Assembly (NCBI GenBank): GCA_910579735.1
Contig: CAJTUZ010000018.1
Coordinates: 1-64,000 of the forward strand
DNA: 64,000 nt
Direction: 5' to 3'
DNA from: an uncultured Lachnospiraceae bacterium
GTDB lineage: Bacteria; Bacillota; Clostridia; Lachnospirales; Lachnospiraceae
A program made the position numbers and the translations under genes. Positions 1 through 7,980 of the stretch are shown piece by piece. How positions within the stretch are numbered: position 1 is the first letter of the stretch; every line of letters begins with the position of its first letter. The notes beneath the pieces were generated by a model that saw nothing but the letters and a program-made list of their open reading frames with translations, had not been told where the DNA came from and searched no databases.

Positions 1-50
1 TTTTTCCATTGAAAATCCACTTTTCCGTGTCTGATAATAATCGCCCGCAT
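1..50 (-). CDS. Histidine phosphatase family protein, N-terminal fragment
   Basis: The minus strand starts with ATG at 50-48 and reads MRAIIIRHGKVDFQWK before the window ends. The hydrophobic strand followed by RHG is the N-terminal catalytic signature of the histidine phosphatase (phosphoglycerate mutase-like) superfamily, in which the His is transiently phosphorylated. A purine-rich GGTGGA lies about 6 bases upstream of the ATG. Only 16 codons are visible, so substrate and full length cannot be judged. Confidence 0.55.
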   Translation of the reverse strand, partial: MRAIIIRHGKVDFQWK

Positions 51-342
51 ATCTAATCCACCGCCAATTCACCACGACAACTAAGAAGCTGCCGATTCGT
101 ATTTGATATTATAGAACAAGGTCGAAATAGAGTTCCGCATGTTCATTATCGTTAGTAATCAATGGCATATTACCAAGGACCTGACCTGAAATTGTCTATT
201 TGTCAATATAATTACACAAAAAATAAATTATAAAAGACAAAAAGTTAAATATAATTGACAGATAGTAATTTATATGTTAACTTGTATATAGTAAGGCCAC
301 AGGCCTAAAATAGAAATTTTTGCCGGGGGGGGGTAAATCGGA
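51..342. other. AT-rich intergenic region, divergent leaders
   Basis: No supported gene. It separates the minus-strand phosphatase from the plus-strand regulator, so it should hold divergent promoters. TTGACA occurs at 264-269 on the plus strand, but no good -10 lies at 17 bases. On the minus strand a 28-codon open stretch without a ribosome binding site ends near 112; I regard it as chance or a decayed remnant. Confidence 0.4.
325..333 (+). repeat. Nine-G homopolymer in the ribosome binding region
   Basis: An uninterrupted run of nine G lies 9 bases before the TTG start of the Xre-type regulator and is its only Shine-Dalgarno-like sequence. Such tracts can slip during replication, so the distance or strength of the binding site could vary between cells. 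That is inference. Confidence 0.6.
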
Positions 343-564
343 TTGGCAAGAAATATAGCAATAAAAGTAGCACGCGCTGAGAAGGATATGACGCAGAAAC
401 AGCTTGCAGACGCTGTTCTGGTATCGAGGCAGACAATCAATGCCATTGAGCAGGGAGAGTATAATCCCACGATCAAACTCTGCCGTGCTATCTGTCGTGT
501 GCTGGGGAAAAGTCTGGACGATTTATTTTGGGAGGAAGATAGTGATGAAGAAACTGAAAAATAA
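343..564 (+). CDS. Xre-family helix-turn-helix transcriptional regulator
   Basis: A 73-residue protein made almost entirely of one HTH_3 (Cro/C1) domain: helix 2 around MTQKQLADAV, recognition helix SRQTINAIEQGEYNP, and closing helices ending LGKSLDDLFW. This is the compact YgzD/YozG-like DNA-binding type common in Firmicutes. Translation starts at TTG 343 behind the poly-G tract. The gene overlaps the next small membrane protein by 20 bases and lies upstream of a NatA/NatB exporter, so it probably regulates this cluster. The ligand or signal is unknown. Confidence 0.85.
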   Translation: MARNIAIKVARAEKDMTQKQLADAVLVSRQTINAIEQGEYNPTIKLCRAICRVLGKSLDDLFWEEDSDEETEK

Positions 565-1015
565 GCTGGATGAGATGCAGGAGCAGAAATTGTTAAAAAT
601 TGAACATAACGGCTGCTGGCTTGCTTTCTGGGGGTTGTTTGCAGCGATTTGCATACAGGTATGCATGGGACCGGACGAATGGGAGCGTTTTATCGGAGAG
701 TGGATCGTTTTCATGTGTCTTGCAGTTTATATCGTAGCCTCGTGCCTGAAAAACGGGATCTGGGACAGAAAACTTTCTCCGACACCCTTGATGAATCTGC
801 TTGGCAGCATAGGCGTGGGAATTGCCTGCGGCGTGATCCAGTTTGCAGTCAGTTACCGCAGATATGGAGTTTTGGCGGGTTCCATTGCAGCGGGGATCGT
901 ACAGATGATAATTGGCTTTCTGTTGTGTTTTGCAGGATTTTTCATTGCGACATATTTGTACCGCAAAAGAGTGAAATCAATAGAAGAAAAAATAGAAAAT
1001 GAGGAGGAGAAGTAA
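545..1015 (+). CDS. Small integral membrane protein (DUF6773-like)
   Basis: A 156-residue protein with an N-terminal basic/amphipathic segment (MKKLKNKLDEMQEQKLLKIE), then about four hydrophobic segments (around HNGCWLAFWGLFAAI, EWIVFMCLAVYIVAS, LLGSIGVGIACGVIQF and IVQMIIGFLLCFAGFF) and a basic cytoplasmic tail. ATG 545 is chosen because GGGAGGAAG lies about 8 bases upstream; the frame is open further upstream but there overlaps the Xre gene. It resembles proteins encoded beside small Xre regulators and exporters in Clostridia. I recall the family as DUF6773 but cannot verify this. It may be an accessory or sensor of the NatAB-like transporter. Confidence 0.7.
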   Translation: MKKLKNKLDEMQEQKLLKIEHNGCWLAFWGLFAAICIQVCMGPDEWERFIGEWIVFMCLAVYIVASCLKNGIWDRKLSPTPLMNLLGSIGVGIACGVIQFAVSYRRYGVLAGSIAAGIVQMIIGFLLCFAGFFIATYLYRKRVKSIEEKIENEEEK

Positions 1016-1019
1016 GAAA

Positions 1020-1799
1020 TTGAGCGATTATAGGATTAAGGCGGATCATTTGGTAAAAACATTTACCAGAAACGAGAAGAAGAATAGAAAGGTTGACATC
1101 AATGCGGTTGACGGCATTTCCATATCGGTAAAAGAAAAAGAGATCGTCGGCATTCTGGGGCCAAACGGCGCGGGGAAGACGACACTTCTTCGAATGCTTT
1201 CCAAACTGATGAAACCTACGAGCGGTATGGTGAGCATCCGGCTCGGTGAAAAAGAGATATCGGATGATATTGAAGTAAAAAGGCATATCGGATATCTTTC
1301 CAATAATACCAAACTGTACGGGCGTCTTTCCTGCAGAGAGTTATTACAGATGCTCGGCGTTTTGTACGGTATGTCGGAAACGGATACGAAGGAGAAAATA
1401 GAAGAAATAAGCAAAGTGCTTTCCATGGAATCGTTTATGGATAACCGGATTGAAAAATTATCGACCGGACAGACACAGCGTGCATCCATTGCCAGATGCC
1501 TTGTGCATGATCCGCAGGTTTATATTTTTGATGAGCCGACGCTGGGATTGGATATTTTAAGCAGTGCCGCTATCGTTGACTTTATGAAAGCGGAACGGGA
1601 AAGAGGGAAGACGATTCTGTATTCGACGCATTATATGGAGGAAGCGGAATATTTATGCGACAGGATCATCATGATCCATCAGGGCCGGATCATAAGCGAG
1701 GGAACGCCTGCGCAGTTGAAAACCAGGACCGGGACGGAGAACCTGAGAGATGTTTTCCGGGAACTCATTGAAAGAGAGGGGATTGCAGATGAACACTAA
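1020..1799 (+). CDS. natA: ABC transporter ATP-binding protein, NatA type
   Basis: A 259-residue ATPase with Walker A GPNGAGKTT (about residues 47-55), signature LSTGQTQRAS, Walker B VYIFDEPTLGLD and the switch histidine in STHYMEEAEYLCD. The layout and the adjacent permease match the NatAB export family (Na+/drug/peptide efflux). TTG 1020 is preferred: GAGGAGGAG at 1001-1009 lies 10 bases upstream, whereas the in-frame ATG at 999 overlaps that site and the end of the preceding gene. The coding end overlaps the permease start by 11 bases, indicating translational coupling. Confidence 0.9.
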   Translation: MSDYRIKADHLVKTFTRNEKKNRKVDINAVDGISISVKEKEIVGILGPNGAGKTTLLRMLSKLMKPTSGMVSIRLGEKEISDDIEVKRHIGYLSNNTKLYGRLSCRELLQMLGVLYGMSETDTKEKIEEISKVLSMESFMDNRIEKLSTGQTQRASIARCLVHDPQVYIFDEPTLGLDILSSAAIVDFMKAERERGKTILYSTHYMEEAEYLCDRIIMIHQGRIISEGTPAQLKTRTGTENLRDVFRELIEREGIADEH

Positions 1800-3870
1800 A
1801 ATATTGTGGACTTTGATCAAAAAGGAATTACTGGATGTTTTCCGGGATAAAAAAACAGTGATCATGATGTTAGTAGTGCCGATCATTCTGTATCCGCTTA
1901 TTTTTGTCGGAGCGATGCAGGTCGTAGCGATGATTTCATCCAATATGGAAGAGCAGAACTACCGGATCGCTGTAGAAGCGGAAGATGATGGCGCTTTTGT
2001 ACATAAGTTAATGGAAAAGAGTGCGGAAAATGCGGATGCCGAGGAAGGCGATGCCTATACGCTGACCGTATACGATGCCTGGAGCATGGATTCCGAACCG
2101 GATTTTATGGCGCAGCTTGGGGAAGAAAGCATCGATGTATATGTGACGGGAGAGGTGCGGGATGGAAAGATGGAATACGACGTGTATTATCTTTCCTCCG
2201 TTACCAATTCAGTCTATGCCAGGGATATCGTTACGGATATTTTTGATGATTTCCGCAAAGAGATGACAGAAGAAAAAATAAGACAGGCCGGACTGGATGT
2301 CCATGAGATTTTGGAGCCTGTTGTATATGAGACGAACGATACGGCAAGCAATGAGCAGTCTCTTGGCAGCATTATCGGCTCCATTCTGCCGTTTATGCTG
2401 ATCGTCAGCCTGCTCATGGGCACGATGTATCCGGCTATCGATACTACGGCCGGGGAGCGGGAGCGCGGTACGTTGGAGACAATTCTGACGCTGCCGGTAA
2501 CGAACAGGCAGTTAATCGTATCCAAATTTATAACGGTAGCATCGATCGGGATCATTTCCGCGCTGCTCAATATTTTATCAATGAGCGGAATTGCATTTTA
2601 TGTGTATCAGATCATGGATTTGGAGACAGGAACGCAGTCGTTTGATATCATAAGATTCGTTCCGGCAATTTTGGTATGTATTTTGTCCATTTTTGCATTT
2701 TCTTTATTTATCAGTGCGGTAACGATGTGTGTAACTTCTTTTGCAAAGAGTTATAAAGAGGCGAATAACTATATCACGCCGTTAATGCTGGCGGTTATGT
2801 TCATAGGATATATCGGATTTATCCCGAATATCGAGTTTACACAGACAATGGCAATGGTTCCGGTAGCCAATATCTGTATGCTGATCAAAAATATACTGGT
2901 ATTTAAAATAGATTATGCGTCAATAGCGCTTGTACTGTTAAGTAATGTGGCTTATGCTGTCATAGCTATTTTATTCCTCAGCAGAATTTATGACAGCGAG
3001 TCTATCTTATTCGGCGATGGCAAAGGCGGTGTACAGCTTCTGGAGAAGCGGAGCAATCTGAAAAAAGGCGGTGTGCCTACGCTCTCGGATGTTGCGCTTG
3101 TTATTGCGCTGACGATCGTATTGACCCTTTATGCAGGCAGCATATTGCAGATTAAATTCGGCCTGGCAGGTGTGTTCGGGACGCAGATGATCCTTCTGCT
3201 CGTACCGCTGTTTGTTGTCCTGTATACGAAAAAAGATGTTTTCCTGACATATGGTTTTGTGAAGACCGGTGTGAAAGGGTATATCGGCGGTATTTTTATG
3301 ATCCTGGGACTGATTATGTTAAACCTTGTTATTTCGGTCGGATTGGTGTATCTGTTCCCGGACAGTGCGGAGAATGTCAATACGGCGTTCAGTGCATTTT
3401 GGGACAACAGTATATGGGAGTCGCTTTTGGTGATCGCTCTTGCACCGGCAGTTTGTGAAGAAATGCTCTTTAGAGGGATGATCTTCCATTCCATGAAAGC
3501 CAGATACCGTATTTCCAAGGCAGTCATCGCGGTCGGCGTGATCTTCGGTCTGTATCATATGAGCATTGTGAAGTTTATACCGACAGGACTTCTGGGAATT
3601 GTTTTGTGTTATGTGGTCTATAAGACAGGCAGTATTTTCCCGGCTATGATGATGCACTTTATAAATAATGCGTTCAGTGTGCTCATTTCCTATTATCCGC
3701 AGCAGATCGGAGAAATTTTTCCGATCATGATGCAAGAAACATTCAGTGTGTCGGATATTTTACTGTTACTCGGGGCCGGATTGATCCTTTTGGGAATCGG
3801 ACTGTTATTCTTAAAGAATAAGCAGGGAATGAATAACGCAAAGAAGTCTGATAAAAAGGAAACGGCATGA
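1789..3870 (+). CDS. natB: NatB-type ABC permease fused to CPBP intramembrane protease
   Basis: A 693-residue polytopic membrane protein. Residues 1-410 are an ABC-2/NatB permease: first membrane helix near VIMMLVVPIILYPL, a large extracellular loop, then five or so helices starting at the SIIGSILPFMLIVSLL segment, with the conserved GERERGTLETILTLP motif. The C-terminal third (about 430-690) is a CPBP (Abi/CaaX-like) protease domain with EEMLFRG near 557, YHMS near 588 and HFINNAF near 622, the three metal-site motifs. ATG 1789 follows a weak purine stretch inside natA. Fusion of exporter and protease in one chain suggests processing or self-immunity coupled to export of a peptide. The substrate is unknown. 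Confidence 0.9.
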   Translation: MNTKILWTLIKKELLDVFRDKKTVIMMLVVPIILYPLIFVGAMQVVAMISSNMEEQNYRIAVEAEDDGAFVHKLMEKSAENADAEEGDAYTLTVYDAWSMDSEPDFMAQLGEESIDVYVTGEVRDGKMEYDVYYLSSVTNSVYARDIVTDIFDDFRKEMTEEKIRQAGLDVHEILEPVVYETNDTASNEQSLGSIIGSILPFMLIVSLLMGTMYPAIDTTAGERERGTLETILTLPVTNRQLIVSKFITVASIGIISALLNILSMSGIAFYVYQIMDLETGTQSFDIIRFVPAILVCILSIFAFSLFISAVTMCVTSFAKSYKEANNYITPLMLAVMFIGYIGFIPNIEFTQTMAMVPVANICMLIKNILVFKIDYASIALVLLSNVAYAVIAILFLSRIYDSESILFGDGKGGVQLLEKRSNLKKGGVPTLSDVALVIALTIVLTLYAGSILQIKFGLAGVFGTQMILLLVPLFVVLYTKKDVFLTYGFVKTGVKGYIGGIFMILGLIMLNLVISVGLVYLFPDSAENVNTAFSAFWDNSIWESLLVIALAPAVCEEMLFRGMIFHSMKARYRISKAVIAVGVIFGLYHMSIVKFIPTGLLGIVLCYVVYKTGSIFPAMMMHFINNAFSVLISYYPQQIGEIFPIMMQETFSVSDILLLLGAGLILLGIGLLFLKNKQGMNNAKKSDKKETA

Positions 3871-3871
3871 T

Positions 3872-4642
3872 ATGGCAGGAACGGATGAAAAAGAATTACA
3901 GCAATTGAAGAAGAGACTGCTTGAACTTGCGGATCAGTCATACAGCAGAGGAATTTATACGTACACGCCGTTTTTAAGTCTGGCACAGCAGCAGGTTTTT
4001 TATGAAATACAGAAAGAACTTTCTTATGCCGGGACGGATTTATACGGCGGAGCGCCTTCTTGTGAACGGAAAATGGTCCGGTTTGGCAGTGCAGAAAGTC
4101 TCGGATATGAGGAAGCGTATCCGATCGCATGTCTGGAAATGATGCCCGTCATGCCCAAATTTGCGGATACGCTGACACACAGAGATTTCCTGGGTGCGGT
4201 CATGAATCACGGCATAGAGCGGGATACGACAGGAGATATTTTTATACAAAACGGAGGCGGTATTTTGTTCTGCAGGCAGAGTATCGTCCCGTATCTGCTT
4301 GAAAATCTGACGCAGGTAAAGCATACGAATATCAGGTGCCGTATTGTGGAAGCGGCGTTATCTTTGCAGTGTGCGGAACCGAAAGAAATTTCCATCACAG
4401 TTTCTTCCGGAAGGATTGACAGCGTGATAGCAAAGATTTATCATATGTCAAGGAGTCAAAGTCTGGAATTGTTTGCCGCCGGCAGGGTCTATGTCAATGG
4501 GATCCTCATGGGGAACAACAGTTATCAGCTAAAGAAAGAAGATGCAGTTACGGTACGGGGATATGGGAAATTTCTGTACTACGGTATGACCGGAGAGACG
4601 AAAAAAGGAAAAGAACGGATATCTGTCGGGGTATTCGGATAG
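3872..4642 (+). CDS. ylmH: YlmH-family S4-domain RNA-binding protein
   Basis: A 256-residue protein with the YlmH N-terminal domain (YTPFLSLAQQQ, GYEEAYPIACLEM, THRDFLGAVMNHGIERDTTGDI are family hallmarks) and a C-terminal S4 RNA-binding domain (about 180-245, RIDSVIAKIY...RVYVNG). In Gram-positive bacteria YlmH binds ribosomes or structured RNA, is linked to rescue of stalled 50S-peptidyl-tRNA complexes, and often lies near division genes. Here it starts one base after the NatB stop, away from the division cluster, so its position may be secondary. Confidence 0.9.
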   Translation: MAGTDEKELQQLKKRLLELADQSYSRGIYTYTPFLSLAQQQVFYEIQKELSYAGTDLYGGAPSCERKMVRFGSAESLGYEEAYPIACLEMMPVMPKFADTLTHRDFLGAVMNHGIERDTTGDIFIQNGGGILFCRQSIVPYLLENLTQVKHTNIRCRIVEAALSLQCAEPKEISITVSSGRIDSVIAKIYHMSRSQSLELFAAGRVYVNGILMGNNSYQLKKEDAVTVRGYGKFLYYGMTGETKKGKERISVGVFG

Positions 4643-4668
4643 ATCTACGAGGGGAAAAGGATATTGTT

Positions 4669-5583
4669 ATGTTTCATTACGATATGGTGCAGTGGTTGTT
4701 TTTCTTTTATGTTTATTGTTTTTTAGGCTGGTGTTTTGAATCAGCCTATGTTTCTGTTAAGAGCGGCAAACTGGTCAACCGCGGATTTATGAGAGGACCT
4801 TTTCTGCCTTTGTACGGCGGCGGTGCAATTATGATGTTTGTCGTTTCCATGCCTTTTCAGGAGAAAATCGTACTGACTTATCTGGCAGGCTGTGTCGGAG
4901 CAACGACGTTAGAGTATATAACCGGCATTACGATGGATGCATTGTTTAATATCAGATACTGGGACTATTCTGATAAGAAATTTAATTTTCAGGGGCATAT
5001 CTGTCTGTCGTCCACGATTGTATGGGGATTCCTGACGATCCTTATGACAAGGGTCATTCACAGGCCGATAGAAATGCTTGTTTTTGCCATGCCCCGGAAT
5101 ATATTAGGGTATGTGACTTTCGGACTGACGATATATATTGCAGCGGATTTTGCTTTATCTTTTAAGGCGGCTATGGATCTGCGCAACATTTTGTGTAAGA
5201 TACAGAAGGTGAAGGAAGAACTGGAACGGATGCAGAAACGGCTGGATGTCATCATTGCTTTTAACAATGATGATAAAGAGCAAAGACGGCAGGAAAAAGA
5301 GCTGAAACCGGAGGATCTCGTGGAAGGACTCGGACAGCGGTTTGTCAGTATCAAAGAGAAGATCCAGAGTGCGCCCGGCGCTTATGTCGGCAATGTAAGA
5401 GATGAAATTGCGGAGCTTCGGGCCCGCTATAATCTGTATATGGAGAACCGGAAGCATTACAGGGAGATATTGGGATTCTATAAACGGGATATGATCAGGA
5501 ATAATCCGGATATGAATTCTCATAAATTTAAAGAAGCGTTTGAGGAGTTAAAGAATGCGGTAACAGAGAAGATGAGTAAATAG
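4669..5583 (+). CDS. CmpB-type membrane protein (putative ABC-transporter type IV family)
   Basis: A 304-residue protein. The first about 165 residues hold four to five membrane helices with family motifs FLGWCFESAYVS, NRGFMRGPFLPLYGGGA, TTLEYITG and RYWDYSDKKFNFQGHICL, as in the Pfam ABC_trans_CmpB family of Firmicutes (function unknown despite the name). Residues about 170-300 are a charged, coiled-coil-rich cytoplasmic tail. The gene follows ylmH by 26 bases with GAGGGGAAAAGGA upstream. It converges with the PHP gene, and the last codons of both share one perfect hairpin. Confidence 0.8.
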   Translation: MFHYDMVQWLFFFYVYCFLGWCFESAYVSVKSGKLVNRGFMRGPFLPLYGGGAIMMFVVSMPFQEKIVLTYLAGCVGATTLEYITGITMDALFNIRYWDYSDKKFNFQGHICLSSTIVWGFLTILMTRVIHRPIEMLVFAMPRNILGYVTFGLTIYIAADFALSFKAAMDLRNILCKIQKVKEELERMQKRLDVIIAFNNDDKEQRRQEKELKPEDLVEGLGQRFVSIKEKIQSAPGAYVGNVRDEIAELRARYNLYMENRKHYREILGFYKRDMIRNNPDMNSHKFKEAFEELKNAVTEKMSK

Positions 5584-5598
5584 AAATATTTACTCATC
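5571..5598. terminator. Perfect palindromic hairpin shared by two convergent gene ends
   Basis: GATGAGTAAATA (5571-5582) and TATTTACTCATC (5587-5598) form a 12-bp perfect stem closed by a GAAA loop. It contains the stop codons of the CmpB-type gene (5581-5583) and, on the minus strand, of the PHP gene (5592-5590). There is no strong T-run on either side, so it may stabilise both 3' ends or act as a weak bidirectional terminator. Confidence 0.5.
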
Positions 5599-6423
5599 TA
5601 TGCTGTTTGGAAGTGTGATGTATTTGGTTCCGAAACGCCAGACCGGACGCAGATGATAATGATGCAGCAGCTCGAATTTTCTGGCTTTACTTCTGAAAAT
5701 GGCCAGGAATCTGTTATAAAACCAGAAAGAGTAAACGAGAACTTTATTGACTTTCCCAAGCTTCTGTTTGGTCGTATGGGTGTAATGTTCGCCGCCCGCC
5801 TTTACCGGAGAACCTTCTTTGATATACTGGATCAGTTCCGATTCATCCGTGATGTCCGTTTCTAAAAGCGTATAGCCGAGGCCGATACAGTCTTCTTTAT
5901 GAGAGTCGCTGCCGCCGAATCCGGGCAGGTTAAATTTGGCGGCTAACGCTTTGGCGTCTTCATTGGATTCGTCTTCTTCACAGGCATTGTATATTTCAAT
6001 GAAATCGAACTTTTTCAGCAGATTTTCTTTTAATGATCTGCCAAGACGCGTGTGAAATGCGCTTAGGAATTTTTCCCCGCATGGATGGGCGGGTCCGACG
6101 ATGCCGCCGAGAAAATGTACGATCTCTATTAAGATCAAAACCGGCAGGCCGCGCAGTTCCATAATTTTCGGACAGACGCCGGAGGGCAGGATGACAAGCA
6201 TATGTCCCGCATCCAGCGTATCATATTCAATACCGCATAAAACGGTAAAATCTTCCGGCTTATTTTCCAGTTTCTTATAATAACGATAGGCTTTGTAAGA
6301 GTTGTGATCCGCGATCAGCATACCGTCAAAACCTTTTTCTTTCAGGATAGTAATGTTTTCAAGAAGTTCCATTTTGCCATCGGGCGAACCTTCTTTCGTA
6401 TGACAATGCATGTCCAGTTTCAT
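5590..6423 (-). CDS. PHP-domain metal-dependent phosphoesterase
   Basis: A 277-residue cytoplasmic enzyme with PHP motifs: MKLDMHCHTKEGSPDG at the N terminus, GMLIADHN near 36-43, a histidine in GPAHPCGE, and GSDSH near 190. These supply the metal-binding His/Asp set of YciV/TrpH-like phosphoesterases that hydrolyse phosphate esters. ATG at 6423 is preferred because AAGGAGAGATA lies just upstream; the frame is open further but the upstream part is hydrophobic low-quality sequence with no binding site. Monocistronic, facing the CmpB-type gene. Physiological substrate unknown. Confidence 0.85.
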   Translation of the reverse strand: MKLDMHCHTKEGSPDGKMELLENITILKEKGFDGMLIADHNSYKAYRYYKKLENKPEDFTVLCGIEYDTLDAGHMLVILPSGVCPKIMELRGLPVLILIEIVHFLGGIVGPAHPCGEKFLSAFHTRLGRSLKENLLKKFDFIEIYNACEEDESNEDAKALAAKFNLPGFGGSDSHKEDCIGLGYTLLETDITDESELIQYIKEGSPVKAGGEHYTHTTKQKLGKVNKVLVYSFWFYNRFLAIFRSKARKFELLHHYHLRPVWRFGTKYITLPNSIDE

Positions 6424-6487
6424 AATCGTGTATCTCTCCTTATGTTTGCTTCTTAAACAGTATAGCAGATTTCGTACCAAAATAGTA

Positions 6488-6516
6488 TTGACAATTTGTA
6501 ACAGATAGATTAAGGT
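6488..6516 (+). promoter_or_regulatory. Candidate sigma-A promoter of the substrate-binding lipoprotein
   Basis: TTGACA (6488-6493), 17-base spacer, TAAGGT (6511-6516), followed by AT-rich DNA. It would give a leader of about 130 bases that includes the hairpin at 6594-6616. The -10 is weak. Confidence 0.4.
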
Positions 6517-6593
6517 TATATAAAATATTATATTAAAAATGATAAAGAAATTTGATGAAACCTTCGGGAAAGAGCAGCAGGTATGAGGAATCC

Positions 6594-6623
6594 GTCTCAG
6601 GCATTGTGCCTGGGACATTTTTT
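6594..6623 (+). terminator. Intrinsic terminator inside a leader (attenuator candidate)
   Basis: GTCTCAGGCA (6594-6603) pairs with TGCCTGGGAC (6607-6616), with a three-base loop and one G-U pair, followed by ATTTTTT. No plus-strand gene lies upstream because the PHP gene is divergent, so this terminator can only act on a leader transcript made for the lipoprotein gene. A competing short hairpin (TGAGG near 6584 with TCTCA 6595-6599) could disrupt its 5' arm. Confidence 0.6.
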
Positions 6624-6667
6624 GTCCGTAAGAGCACATTCAAAAATTTACTATGAGGAAGATGATT

Positions 6668-7786
6668 GTGAAAAAGAAAGCATTGGCATTACTTTTGGCT
6701 GTAACAGCTTTGACGGCAGGCTGCGGTGCACAGGGAAGCGCTTTCCAAAGCGGAAAGAATGATAGGACAGATACGGCGGCAATAACGGAGCCGGGGGCAG
6801 ATGCAGCGGGTGCACCAGACGGCGGAGATGATATGCAGCGTTACATTGTAGGTATCGTACAGTATGTTGACGATGCTTCCTTAAACCAGATCGTTGCTTC
6901 CGTACAGGAGGAACTGAGGGTTAAAGGAGAAGAGCTGCGCGTTTATTTCGACTATCGGAATTATACCTATAACGGGCAGGCGGATGAAGAAACAATGAAC
7001 CGGATTGCGGCCGATCTGATCGCGGCCGATGTGGATATCATTGTTCCTGTGGCAACGCCGGCAGCTATGGTGATACAAAATGCCACGGCGGAGAATCCGA
7101 GGGATGATGGCAGTCTGATGCCGGTCGTATTTGCAGCGGTTTCAGATCCTGGTGGCGCGGGACTTGTGGCGGATATGAATGAACCAGGATCGAATATCAC
7201 GGGAACTTCCGATGCACTGGATACAGAGTCTGTTTTTAATCTGATGTTTGCGGCGGATCCGGATATACAGACGATAGGTCTTTTATATGATAAGAACCAG
7301 CATTCTTCTGCGGCCCCTATTGCGGCGGCCAGGGCATATTGTGAGAGCAAAGGCGTAAAGGTTGTGGAAAAAAACGGTATGAACAGCGATGAGATCTCGC
7401 TGGCGGCAGATGCTTTGATCGCCGCCGGGGCAGAAGCGGTATTTACACCGACCGACAATAGCGTTATGACAGCGGAGCTTGCAATTTATGAGAAATTTAT
7501 CGATGCGGGTGTTCCGCATTACTGCGGAGCTGATTCCTTTGCATTAAACGGTGCATTTTTAGGATACGGCGTCAATTATGAAGAACTTGGAAAAGCTACG
7601 GCAGATATGATCGTGCGGATATTGTACTATGGCGCCGATCCGGCAGATATGCCGGTTGTTATGCCGGATAATGGCATCGCGACGGTCAATACGGAGACGG
7701 CGGAGGCAATCGGATTGGATTATGGTATGTTTAAAGAGCTGTGTACCGATCTGGTAGAGATTCGGACTGCAGAAGAATTTCAGTAA
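6668..7786 (+). CDS. ABC-transporter substrate-binding lipoprotein (ABC_sub_bind/DUF534)
   Basis: A 372-residue lipoprotein: signal peptide MKKKALALLLAVTAL with lipobox LTAGC, a low-complexity Gly/Ala/Asp linker, then a periplasmic-binding-like domain (IVGIVQYVDDASLNQIV, a Rossmann lobe with AADVDIIVPVATPAA, and IGLLYDKNQHSSAAP) typical of the TrpX-like ABC_sub_bind family. GTG 6668 is preferred: GAGGAAG lies 6 bases upstream and overlaps the ATGs at 6653 and 6662. Family members usually sit with a permease and ATPase; none is adjacent here, so it is an orphan receptor or works with a remote transporter. Ligand unknown. Confidence 0.88.
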   Translation: MKKKALALLLAVTALTAGCGAQGSAFQSGKNDRTDTAAITEPGADAAGAPDGGDDMQRYIVGIVQYVDDASLNQIVASVQEELRVKGEELRVYFDYRNYTYNGQADEETMNRIAADLIAADVDIIVPVATPAAMVIQNATAENPRDDGSLMPVVFAAVSDPGGAGLVADMNEPGSNITGTSDALDTESVFNLMFAADPDIQTIGLLYDKNQHSSAAPIAAARAYCESKGVKVVEKNGMNSDEISLAADALIAAGAEAVFTPTDNSVMTAELAIYEKFIDAGVPHYCGADSFALNGAFLGYGVNYEELGKATADMIVRILYYGADPADMPVVMPDNGIATVNTETAEAIGLDYGMFKELCTDLVEIRTAEEFQ

Positions 7787-7805
7787 GTTACAAAACAAAG
7801 GAAAG

Positions 7806-7842
7806 GCCATCGTACCGGGTGATCGGTAGGATGGCTTTTTTT
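7806..7842 (+). terminator. Rho-independent terminator
   Basis: GCCATCGTACCG (7806-7817) pairs with CGGTAGGATGGC (7824-7835) with a single mismatch, followed by seven T. It ends the lipoprotein transcript. Confidence 0.85.
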
Positions 7843-7896
7843 GATGCAATTCTGATGCGATTATGATGCAAAAATGATGCAATTGGATGTTACAAT
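7842..7896 (+). promoter_or_regulatory. Four direct repeats at 11-bp spacing upstream of a -10 element
   Basis: TGATGCR occurs at 7842, 7853, 7864 and 7875, exactly one helical turn apart, with a degenerate fifth copy near 7884. TACAAT at 7891-7896 could be the -10 and no -35 hexamer is present. This is the geometry of promoters activated by OmpR/PhoB-family response regulators, which bind tandem direct repeats on one DNA face. The likely target is the secreted-protein gene at 7981. Confidence 0.5.
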
Positions 7897-7980
7897 AAAA
7901 AATATATTCATCAAAAAACGTTATATCCGGCATGAAGGAGCCGCTGAAAGGACGAAAAAATAACGGGGGAGAGAAGTTGT

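Noticed and set aside
112..196. 28-codon minus-strand stretch before the histidine phosphatase
   Set aside because: No start with a binding site and a stop soon after; a frameshift would be needed to lengthen it.
404..541. Upstream extension of the small membrane protein to ATG 404
   Set aside because: It overlaps the HTH domain of the regulator in another frame; ATG 545 has a proper ribosome binding site.
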